Shown: positions 47,901 to 59,900 of the stretch, piece by piece
Layout: the number at the start of each line of letters is the position of its first letter
How positions within the stretch are numbered: position 1 is the first letter of the stretch
DNA from: Hippasteria phrygiana
Taxonomy: Eukaryota; Echinodermata; Asteroidea; Valvatida; Goniasteridae
Length of the DNA stretch: 64,000 bases
Assembly (NCBI GenBank): GCA_037893225.1
Contig: JAZGUH010000406.1
Location: 62,001-126,000 of the forward strand
Direction: 5' to 3'
Translations under genes and position numbers: made by a program
The notes under the pieces: generated by a model
Database searches by the model: none
Seen by the model: the letters and a program-made list of their open reading frames with translations, nothing else
Told to the model about the DNA's origin: nothing

Positions 47901-50900
47901 GGACACTGGTGTGTAAAGAACTGAGGTGTTCAATTAAAATAAAACCGTCAGAGTGTAAATTTCTGGAGATCAGCCAGTTTGTATATAGGCCTAAGTAAAA
48001 GTATTATACTTTTTGGTTTTCTTCAATGCCACATGTAATAGAGTAGGCCTATACTGTTTCCAGTTTCTTTGTTGACTTTGCAAATGTGTCCGGGTTTGCC
48101 TGTGGTCAGTTTCCATTGTGGATTGTTTGACAAATTTTAAGTTCAGAAGTCGTATCACTCATTGAGTGATCCCCACAATGTCGCTTCCTAGGTTGTATCG
48201 TAAAAATGGGTGTGGCCCCTGGCCATACGGCATTCTGGGTTCATGACTTCTGGCTAGCGCTCACCCGAGCAAGGATACTGACAATTTGGGAGACCGCTGG
48301 CATGGGGGATGGCTCAGTTGGTAGAGCGGCCTGTACGGTAGCTTGGAGGTTGCAGGTTTGAATCCCGCTCCTGCCAGTTTCTTTGTAAATGATTTAAATA
48401 AGACTTAGTGTACATCTGCTAATTTAATTGGATGAAATTTGGAATACATGAAAACAGATATGTAACACATGGTGTATTTCATATTTCTGATAACCACACA
48501 CTGAACTCGGTGGCAGTTCTAACCTTTAACGTAAATGCAATTTTGCAATAATGATTTGCATTCTTGGCAGAAATCAATCGTATTCAGCGAAAAAAAAAAC
48601 CAAAAAAACAACATTATCTTAAGAATTAAAAGAAATGAGTGAAGCTAATGGAGTGGACCATCTACTTTGATTTTAAATCGACAGCATTTGAGTGGTTTGC
48701 TGGGCTTGCTATACTTCTCTTCTTCATGTTCGCCTTTTCAAATATTAGTATGCACGGATTGCCACGCATGTAGGAATGTAATATATTTAGTGAAGGCATT
48801 TTGTTCGGGAGAAATATGACTGATGAAGACAATGATGCATTTAAGCTCCGCATTTTTCAGTCAAAAGTTGACAAGACACCGCAACAACTACTTTATTGTG
48901 CAAGGAACTGGTCTGAAATTTTCACAATACTGGGCCTGGCCATGATGACTGGCTGCCAAAAAAAAAACAAAAAAAAAAACACCAAGCCGGCATACATGTT
49001 GGTACAGGTGATTTAACAAGACTGGCAAAAACTCATCTTTTATGAAAAGGTAATTAGAAAAATTGAGACATTTTTTATTCATTCATTCATTTCATTCGCA
49101 TTGGCTGGTTGGAATCCTGGATTGAAGGGTGCGCCTGCAGGTGAGTTGTCATTGTCGGGAGCGTCCGTATCAAGGAGAAACCTGAGAAACTACAAGTTAT
49201 TCAACCTTTAGGAGCGCCAAGCCGTTATTTTGTATAGCCATGTATCATGCTGACGTACATGTATCCACATGGTGCATGTGGGGTTTGTGTGGTGATGTTT
49301 GTTTGTCTCGGATTTTGCGCGTTCCACGTGGAGCGGTGGTTGGTGTGGTTGGACGGTGGTTCGCAGGCTGCGTTGACACGATTCAGGTGCGATTCGACCG
49401 CGATAGGTCGAATCTTTCCGCGCACATGCTGCATCTTGGTTACAAGGTGGTGCGATTTGTTAGCAGGGCGCGTTCGCAGTGAGCTGATGGCCCTGTTTGC
49501 GCATGCTTCAAGTAAATATCCCGCATTACCGGATGAGGTACGGGTGAGGTATGGGTGGTATTTAGGGGGTCTAACAGCCAGGGAAAGGGAGTGGCTTCGC
49601 TATCTTGGTTCGGAGCGAAGAATCTCTCGCCCATATCTAAACCTAGTAGACTCTGGAGCCCGAACAAAGCGGTGGTGCAAATAGAGTACTATTTGCACTG
49701 CCGCGACGTAGAGGGGAAGAGACACTATCACAGTTCAGTCTGGTCGCGGCTAGGATAAGCGGCAGGGAGAAGCGTAAATTATGTAATTCGTGCCTGCACA
49801 CACATGCCTGCACGCACATAGGTGTGTGGGCGCCGGCAATCGCGGGGCTCCTCCCTCTTTTATTTGTACTCTAACTTTTTCGGGGGGCCTCCCGTTGGTT
49901 TTGTGCGCGGTTTTCATAAGTGGGCCTTGACACAATCACGGACCCTATTGTCCTCTTTGTTTCCGGTCCGCGGTCTGAATAGCTATACAAACGCACATGT
50001 ATAAGTGTGTATGTATTGATTTGAGTTTTAGTGCCTTCTGTATCGTCTTTGTATATGGGTCTTTCTACAGTAATGGGTAATTTTGACGGACAAAACGTCA
50101 TGAATATTATTATAAAAACCATAAATAAAAAACCCACAACTTGTGTGTGATATTATAATGTATGTAATAAAGATATATCAGAAATAAAAAGAAAACCATT
50201 GGTTGATGTGTTTGTCTGTTATTCACTTGAACCTAAAGAATGTGCTCCTAAAATGGTGTTAAATATTGTGACAATTCTATATGGGCAGGAAACTATTCCA
50301 AATTCCCTGTGTTTAAGTCTCAGTAATAAACTAAACTGATGGTGTAAGAAGAGTTGCATGTCCCCCCATGTAAATAATGTAAGACGGCACCTGCTGCGAG
50401 CTCGCATGTAAAAACATGCCGACTGTCCAGAACACGGTTACCCACGTAACTGTGTCCGTCAAAATGTTACGTGGGTAATCCCTTGCCAGAAAACGAAATT
50501 GAAGAATTGTATTCAAACCCGATGATGACTGTTTTTTAGCTTTGTTATCTTGGATGTGACACATGTCGTGACGGCGAATGTTTCCATGGAAAACTTTCTC
50601 AAAACGGCCGACGAAATCCGAGTTGCAACGTTCCGTCAAATCGTTACGTAGGTAATTTCACCTCGTGCGCCAACTCAGAAATAGATAGATCCCTGGTTGA
50701 CTTCAAATGGCATTCTTCACTTACTGAAATGGGTTTCTGACTCGGTGTTCGGGAACTATCTTTCTAACTTCCCGACGGATGTTTCATGTTTGGTATTCCG
50801 TCAACAATGTTACGTGGGTAAGCGCGTTACGAGGGTAATCATGACAAAGATTTATAAAACGACTTCAGCACATATGAGACAGGCCAAAATTGTTTCTAGT

Positions 50901-53900
50901 GAAAGGAAATAACGTAAACATCATAAAACATGGTCCTACTTCAGTGTTCAAAACCCAGGCAAAAATAAAAGGAACGGAACAACGACATCATCACACAAGG
51001 GACGGACACAATACCTACTGCCATGGCAGCGGCATTACCCTCGTAACATGATACGGACAAAAACACAGACGCAACAAGATATGCAAGAAACAGTTACCCT
51101 GTGTAATATTGTTTGCACAACAGAAGTACATGGTTCATGGAAATACTCAAGGGGAAATCTGAGGTTGTATGTTATGTAAAAAAGAACATTTTCAGTTAAA
51201 CTTGAGAGATTCAAACTCGACTTAAACAATGCTAATGAACGGGCACGAAAACGTGTACATGTACATGTATATATGGAAACAGTCGTTGACCACGACACCA
51301 TTACGATCGTAGTGGCAAGGCTGTCGCATGCTTTCTGCAAATCCAGGTGACTGAAACCATGCTGAAACTTAACAAATCTTATAAATTATTATTTTCTGTA
51401 TGACTCGTTTCTTGATAAAATTATTAGATGTTTGTTCACGAGACAATATTGTGCCAAAAACGCGTGTGTCAATTTCACGGCTGTTTTGTGTTACGTTAAT
51501 GTTAGCCCAACGTTAGGTCGCGGATTAATATGGAGTCCCCTCAGCATGGCGCACCTTGACGTTTCCCTCGACTTTCATCATGCATTGTTGCCCGTTCTCT
51601 TAGTTAAAATGTTTCATATTAATTCAGAATAAACACTGGAAGAGTACTTTTATCCTAATAATGCCTGTCAAATATTTTTTAGTATCATAAAAAGTCCGAA
51701 ACTAAAAAAACGTGGTGTCCGGAAATTGGGCACAAATCGGTAAAAGTTAAGGACACCTGATCTATTTTTGTTTTTACTCTTCCAGCTAAAAACTTACTTT
51801 TAAATACGCAAGCAGTCTTTAATTAATTATTGAAATTAACTCTAGGTTTTGTTTAATGGTAAGAAAATGTGGGAAGTAGTCTGAAGTAGTGATTTTCTTC
51901 CTTTTTTTAGCAGTAGGCCTACAGTACATGTAGTACATGTAGGTTGACTTCAGCCTGTGTTGTCACCATTTTACACTATATTTTTCCTCTTAAATTCTTT
52001 CTACAAAATTAAGCCTGATGATGTTCCACATGGAATTTTAGGGAACTAAAATACATAAAGTGACTGAATTTACATGTAGGTTAATAAAAAAATCCTGCCC
52101 ACATTTATGTGTCACAGTGCAAAGATCCTGGTAACCGTTTGGAATTCAATGTCCGTCAATGTTACGTGGGTAAGTCTATGCTAATGCGGAACACCCATTC
52201 TGAATTTGAGCCATATTACACAGATGGACTTGACTAATAACAAATTAAGCAGTAAGAAGTGGACCACCAAAGACTCAGTTACTGGCATGACAGATTTTCT
52301 GCATTTATTCATTGTCTTTCAATAAAACGGTAAATGAAATATATTGACCATGTGAAAAATACAGTGATCTGGAGGGATTACTAATTTTTTGTGCCAAAAG
52401 GGAAATTGTAGGAGACCTCCTGCAGTGATATTATTTGCAATAGTCATTTGCACTTTACAAACACACATTTCAAAATTTCTCAAATACCTTGCTTGACCGC
52501 TGGGGCTACCAACGTGTCCGTCCCCGTTACGTAGGTAATACCCCTTAAAGGCAGTACACACAACCCTTTATTTTTTTATTGTTCAAGAGAAAGTTATCTT
52601 TTCACTACTTTTTCTGAAAAGGTAATTGTACCCCTCAATTGATGTTTAGTCTTTCAATCTTCTGCAAGCAATTTTAATTTTGAGGTAAATGTCACACTCC
52701 TATTACCCATTACCATAGAAAGACCCATATATGGAGGGTTTTAAATAACACTATTAACTTGAAGAATAAGCAAGTTCGTGCTAGCGAAAGAGGATTCGGA
52801 CCAGCTCAGGTGGTCGCCATTTCGTTTTGTTTTCCCACCCACCCACCCCAACGGTTTGTTGTTCGGGCTCCGGTTTCTATGCTCTAATCTCTCGCCCATA
52901 TCTAAACCTAGTAGACTCTGGAGCCCGAACAAAGCGGTGGTGCAAATAGAGTACTAATTAGGTTGTCAATTTTGTTGCCACTACTCTCGCCGTGTAAATT
53001 GTCAACCTTTTTAATCAGAAGTCAGAACAAAGAATGAACATACATGTACAAACATGTACCAAAATAGCATGCTTGGTTCATTGCAATTAGTAGCCTACAT
53101 GTATCCCTCCTATGCAAACATACATTCTGAGCCATGTTGTTGTATGGGTCAAATTCAGTCAAGGTGATTGTTTTTGACCCTCCTGCCATAGTACAAAACC
53201 ACATGTAATCTGATCATGTCTGTGTAAAAGTATAGCAGGGGAGGTGGAAGGAAATTTTGACTGATTTTGACCTTTTAAATAGTAGGAGGGTTTTAATCGG
53301 CCAAAGCAATAAACTAAACAAAATAAATATGAAACTGACTTTTTTACACCGTCACTGTGCCGCGGTACAATAAAGTACTCAACGCCGTCCAACGTGCCCG
53401 GCCAACTACATGTAGCAGCCCCATGCACGGTGTGTTAAACCATGAAAGAATGTTGGCCACACGTTGAATTGTGGCCACAGCCGTTTATTGTACACACTCA
53501 ACCACTGGTCCGGTCCACTTCTTGTTGCAATTTGTCAAAAGTTTTGATTGAAACAAATGACGATCCTTGTTGGTCTGATTCTTTGTTGGTTATCGTCGAG
53601 TACGAACTACGAAGTTCCAGAATTATTTTTACAATTTGCATGAAAGCATGCGTGTCTGGCTACTGGACTTTGCACCGTGAATTCTTCATTACACACAAAA
53701 TAACGACGGTGGGGCCCGACTATGCATTTCGGTGTTGCATGCTCAAACGTCCCCCAACAATGGACTAGCTCTGCACAATACGCACGCTCAAAGGGGTTTT
53801 CCAAACGACTTACTTTGCCTCGCCGCATGAGCTCGAGCATGTACTATACCGGCCGAACATTCAACAGTGTGCTGTCTTTTAGAGCCAACTCCGCACACGG

Positions 53901-56900
53901 AGTGGTCGTTTTTTGCAGAAGAGCACTTCGTCTAAAGTAATATAGGACACAGTACATCTGGCCGCGAAAAGTGATTTTGTACAAGAGGCATCACAGCAAT
54001 TAAAAGGGGCATCGACGGCAATGGCCGCCGTGGCCGTCATGAATTTTAAAAGTCGGGTCTTGGCGCACTTCTTTGAAAGAGTAGGCATGCGTGTTTGTAA
54101 TTGTGGGCATAGTGGTCGGTTTATTTTGACTGGCCAGCCAGACCATTTGGGGAGGGTTCAAAATGTCAAACCCTGCAACCCTGCAACACTGAGTATACAA
54201 TGTATACAGTGTTTATAAAATATGTCGGTGAATGTTGAATTTACATCACCCCAATGCAAATTCTATCTCATAAATAATGTATGTTTTTTTATGAGAATTT
54301 TAAAGCTTTTCAAAAATGTAATATTCGTTTGAGGAAAGAAATTAAATAAAAGAATATTATTCCCTATCCAGTCATACTTATTTAAGTCAGATTCATTGTT
54401 TTGAGCTTCATTGCTGGCACTGTTGAGATCCAAGTATCCTCAAATAAGTTGTTTGATTTGATGTAGAAGTTATTATGTACTCATCCAGATCACACCAGAT
54501 TTGCTGCACTTGTATCAACAATTGTGGCGCTCTCAATAGAGAACAGTCTCTCATCACAACAATTTATTTCTAGATTTATGGTACCATTTTGAAAGAACAC
54601 ATCATCAGCTTTAAAATGAAAGAATTATTAAAATTGGAGCAGTATTGATAAAAGTTTTGATAATTTTAGTTTTATTAGATGATCCAGCACTAGAAATCAA
54701 GTGATAAAGTTTGCCCTTCATTTTAGCACCGCTGAACAGCTCACGATTAGGGGGTAGCATTGGTATCTCCTAAAAGTGTCTCATTGTTTTATTTGTGGAA
54801 ATATCGGTCAGATTGGCCAATCAATAAAGAGTTTATATCACAAGCTTTAAATTGATACCAAGTTTGTTATGACTGATTTATGATTATGACTGTTATGACA
54901 CGAATTGAAAAATAACGAATCTTATGAAGAAAACTAAACACAAATTCCGGTGATTATCAGCGAGTTACCTTACTAAAATCTCTTTTAACCCTAACCCCTT
55001 GCGTAACTTTATACTAGAAAGTACACATGTATCCCGAACCTGCCCAAATCCACCTACATTGTATTTTGTCATGCACAAAAAGTTGGTTTTGGTGACTGCT
55101 CAATATGGAGGTATCCTGAATCCATCAAAATCCTGCAGTACCACTAGGCTTAAAATCATCAATCCATCAAAATCCCCCAGTTTTCAATATGGAGGTATCC
55201 TGAATCCGCCGAAATCCTCTAAAACAGGGGTATGGATTTTGATGGATTCAGGTAGGTTAGAATAAAAATTTGTTATTTTCCAAAAAAAAGAAACGAAAAC
55301 ACAGTATGATTTTATTTTACATAAATTCGCATTTTAAGCAATAAAACGAAAATCAATGTACCTGTACAAATATACATATGTCTGAGGGAATTTTAATATG
55401 GCATGCATTGAATTGTCTCGTTCAGGAGTGTGAGAGCCGCTATATTTTCGGTGCTCATTATGATGAGGGTCGTTTGTGTGGATCAGTCACTACCAGCTAT
55501 GAATGGGGAGAACTTGCCAGAAGATCAGTCCTAAAATACAGGAGTATCGAACAAATGTCAGGTAAGACAGCATGTGTGCTGATATGCAAAGTGGAGAGTG
55601 GTGACAAAGTCATGGATTTTGTACCAACTTTGTATCTCCTGGACTTCGGATAGGACTGTGATAGGATTTGTATGAGGACATCGTTATACACACTGTAAAT
55701 ATCCAGCCGTCTATTTTTTACCAAACCTTGTGCATTTGCGTAACTCTACTTGCGCCACAATTTATTGTGTAAGTTGCGCAACATCTTTGACATTTAATAA
55801 ATCGATTTGACGAAAGGTACGCAGTGTGTAAGTCGCTGACTTGTGCCACAAATTATGATGTAACTTACGCACTTGTTTTAGGTGGCTTAAGTTGTCCGCT
55901 CAAACACCGAAATGATGACATAAATTGTTGTAGCTACTTGCTGCAAGAGCATTTTCTGGGCCATTAACTTCAGGGTTTGTAAAAGAGAAGGTTGGAAGTG
56001 GTGCACAGGCCTGCCAGTTTGTATTACTGTGAAATTCTGATGAAATTGGGCCCTAAAAGTGCTCCATTTTACAATTAAGCACAGGCATCATTTTTTTCAA
56101 GCTGGCGATGGGCTACGGGACTACTTTTAGGGTGATCATCATTGGAAGGAAATTTCTCCCAAAAAGTCATTGCTATTTTTCCTGAATTTTTGATGTTGCC
56201 GTATTTATCATTGCGGTGTGGCCCATGGAAGTTGATTTACTGATGTGCAGCTCTATGTAGGGGAGATAGGTGTTAGTTGGAACACTGGGTAACTTGAAAC
56301 ATTGAGATTTTTTTCCATAGCTAGCTTTGGAAAAAAACTAAATGTTTCAACTTACCCCGTGTTCCAACTAACCCCCCATCTCCCCTACTCCAGCAGGTTA
56401 GAAATTCTCTTCCGCAACTTGGAATTATACACCGCCGACTGCGACAAGCCGCGCGAACATCGGCCCCTGGCTAGGCTTTGCCGAAGCCATTGTGCCGTCT
56501 GTTCTGGCATCTAACTTTCCACCTGACCCTATCACCGGCCCCGCCCCCGCAATCCGCTCTTTGAGGAACGTACGTTACCTGACTAGCCAGCAAATTACTG
56601 AAACATGAGTTTCCTCCAGTGCACAAGTGTCATTATTCTTTTGACCTGCCTTTTAAAATTATGCATACAGGTTGCACGCTGTTCCATCACGAAAGTACAA
56701 AGACTACTTACACATGTATAATCATAAGGAACCATACATGTACATTTTTGTATGTGAAGAGCTTCACGTCTGTCAGTAAATCATCCTGACAGTTACGTGT
56801 ACTTTGTGTAGATTATCAAATAAACCACAAGGGAACCTGACAAGGTTGACAAGTGCAAGGTTCTCCTGTGGTTAAATAAATCAATTTTGAAAGTGAAGAA

Positions 56901-59900
56901 AGAAAGTTGAAAAGAGAGCGACTTCAACTTCAAATTACCAAAACCACCTACAGTACATGTACAGTATTTTGCCCCATGTTGGCAGTTTCCCAATTTGTCA
57001 ATATGTCGGGGGTTGCTAGTCAGAAGTCTTATACATGTATGATAAGGTCTATAGTGGAACACCGCTATAACGAACACCGCTATACCGAACATTTGGCTAT
57101 ACCGAGCACCATCCTTGGCTCCCAAATTTTGTCTACAAAACTTAACAAACATTGTTGTTGAAAAAAAGAGCAACGGATTAAAAAATGTACCAGGTATTTG
57201 GGCTGTTTGTAATTCCCAAATGGCCGCAGCTTTATGTTGAAGAGTGACAGACAGCTTTTATTTCCCCAACGAATAGAAGGGAAAAGCCAACTATTGCTTT
57301 AGAATTCGGTAAGCTTAGAAAGTATGAACACGATTACAATGTACATGATTCAACGGCCGGCACATATTAAATTACAATCAAAAGAGGGCGCACTTAAAAT
57401 ATGACGCAAGTGGGCGCTATTTATAAAAACAGATGCCATGTTGGCGGACTGGTGGCTGAAAATCGCTATACCGAACAAAATCTGTGGATCCCGCGATGTT
57501 CGTTATAGCGGCGTTCCACTGTACATGTACATGTAGGGCAAGAAAGCAGAGTGCCGTTATGATATTCCGGAGGTGGCAGCTTCATATCTTGCTTTTGAGA
57601 AATAAATGAAAGATTGTGGGTGACACCATGTGAAAATAATCTCTTTTAGGAAGATGTGTGGTTCTGGGTGAGAATGGATTTTGATGTTTCGGACAGTTAA
57701 TTTTTTGCTCTGTCCGTCCTCAGGAGATTGAGTGAAGGGCTGTGGGTGTTGCTTGCAGCTTTATGTCTTCTGTGTGTTTAGTAGAGTATGACGACTGGAT
57801 GCTTTTTTGTGCACTGGATTGTGGCAGTAGAGTGGAGAATGGACAGTGCTTGAGAAGTTAAGCCCAGATGTAGTTGATGTGGAAGCCAATGTCTTGGGTA
57901 TAACCATTTGTCTGTGGATTTCAATGGCTTCTCTGATACGTCTTGGGTGCTAGAAGGTGACTGGGGTGATGATCTTTGCTTGATTCCAGTTGATGCGATG
58001 GTTGTGTTCGGATGAGTGTTTGATAATTGCTGATTTGTCTATTTCTCCTTTCCTGCCGTGTGCTTGTGTTCGTTGAGTCTTGTGGCGAAGTCTCTACCTG
58101 TTTCTCTGATGAATAACTTCCCGCACTCACAACGTATGCGGTAGACACCCGACTTGGAGTGGGGGTCTTGCTTGTCCTTTTCTGTCAGCAGTTGAGCTAG
58201 AATCTTGTGCGGTGCTGTGTGGTAGACCTTGACTTGAGCTTGACTGAAGATGCATTGAAGTTTGCGGGAGAGGTGACCGATGTATGGAAGTGTGACTGTG
58301 GACTTGAGGGTGCTGTTTGGGTGAGGTGGTAGGCTTAGGCTTGTTGGTGGGCTTATAGGCCTGTTGGTGTTGACTATGTTGTAACTATTGAGCTTGAGTG
58401 AAGTCTTAATATGGTGGAGCTCTTGTTCAAGGCTTGCCTGGTCGCAGGTGCTGTATGCTCGGTGTACCAGGGTGTTGTAGACTGATGACTTGAAGCGTAG
58501 ATGGTGGAAGGAAGAGCTGTGAAGATAGCGGTCTGTGTGTGGGCTTGCGGTTGATGGTGTCGAGTTCAAATTCCTCCATGAACAAATCCGCCAGGACCGG
58601 AGATAGAGGTGATTGGGTTGACCAAAGAACCTGGGGCAGGATGGAGGAGCTGGAGGGTCTAAAATGTCTGTATAGGGCTGTGGAGATGGCTTGAGATTGC
58701 TGGAGGGTAAACAGCTTGCTGGTAATCTTCCTCAATGGTGGGTTTGGGGTTACGGGGAAGACGGCGGTATGTGGCAGAGGACAGGATGTCGGCCACTTTG
58801 CGGTTATAATCCTGGGAGGACATGACTACTGTGGCATTAATATTGCCCTTATCTACCTGCATGATGTGGATGGACCGGTCTTGGGAAAGGCTGCGGATGG
58901 CGGCTCATTTACTTTTGGTTGTGTTAGGCTTGGCATTCTTGAGGGTTTGCACTACTTGGATACTGACTTCGTTTGCGGTTGTCTTGTCTAGGTGTTTGAG
59001 GGCAGGTTCAATGGACTGGATGATGTTGCGTGGAGTGAGTGCAAAATTCATTCCCACGGAGAGGATATTGGTTTCTTGAACAGTGAGGCTGCGTTGGTTG
59101 ACAACCGTGTATTTGGTGAAAGACTCATTGTTGCTGAGGTGAGGTTTGGTCGTAAGGGGTTGGGCGCAACGGAAATCTCTTTTATGAAAATCTCTTTTGG
59201 AATTGACCAATGCCGACTGGAGCCTGTTGAACGTGGTGATCTGCTTGTTGCGGGAAACTTGATGGGTGGCTGTTGATATGTTGAGGTCTTGGATCTTGTT
59301 GAGAAATCTTGTGAGTTGGTAGTGGCTTGGAGTGCTGCATTGAGGCCGGAAGTGTGTTGTCCAGATGTGCAAGGACGGACTGTCTGAAATGTCGAGATCC
59401 ATTCTCACCCGGTTCTTTTCAGAACCACACATCTTCCTAAAAGAGATTATTTTCATATGGTGTCCCCCCCCCCCCAATCTTTCATTTATTTCTCATTGTT
59501 TCCACCATGCAAAGCTTCAAATTGTATTTGTCCTGCTTTTGTCATTTTTCTTTTAACTTAAATAAATACTCTATTTTGTGTCAGTTTGCAAATCTTTTCC
59601 AAGTTAGGCATTTCACAAGGATGCGAATCAAATGATTAGTGTACTTGTCAGACAATGTAATTGAAATAGAGCACAGGACAGGGAATTAACAATTTTAAAT
59701 TGTGAAAATGAATTATACTGTTGCAAACTGCTTACTGACTGAATTGACCTTAAATATACAAATCAACAAAATTAGCTGGCCTCACGTTTCGAACTTAAGC
59801 AAGTTCTTTCTCAAAGGCAAATGACAGTATACAAGAAACAAACATGTAGGCAATACACTGTTTTAAAATCATTGTTCATTTGTTCAGGTGTGCAGTTCTA

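Larger units (their letters stand above)
40033..49684. mobile_element. 9.65-kb TIR-bounded element 1 in intron 1
   Basis: The left end CTATTTGCACTGCCGCGACG and the right end GCGGTGGTGCAAATAG (inverted) match those of element 2, which starts 4 bp further on. The left 60 bp differ from element 2 by only a 2-nt indel plus minor change, and the right 64 bp are identical. It contains weak GC-richer open frames at both ends (40108-40740, 45898-46631, 49247-49684), the 106-bp satellite (42985-45640) and a SINE (48060). I recognise no transposase, polymerase or integrase. The nature of the element is unknown. Confidence 0.6.
49689..52949. mobile_element. 3.26-kb TIR-bounded element 2 in intron 1
   Basis: It starts CTATTTGCACTGCCGCGACG and ends GCGGTGGTGCAAATAG. 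AGTA lies immediately on both sides (49685-49688 and 52950-52953), a likely 4-bp target duplication. It abuts element 1, which shares the left AGTA. It contains a decayed CAATCGTGGACC MITE (49836-49999) and another TIR element (50054-52729). No coding content; probably a non-autonomous relative of element 1. Confidence 0.65.

Noticed and set aside
40033..52949. Split direct repeats of a DIRS/Ngaro element
   Set aside because: The left and right end sequences are inverted relatives of each other (CTATTTGCAC and GTGCAAATAG), so two TIR elements explain the pattern better. No tyrosine recombinase or RT is seen.
53442..54088. Open frames on both strands in intron 1
   Set aside because: Short overlapping frames with no motif. 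Slightly GC-richer sequence is enough to explain them.
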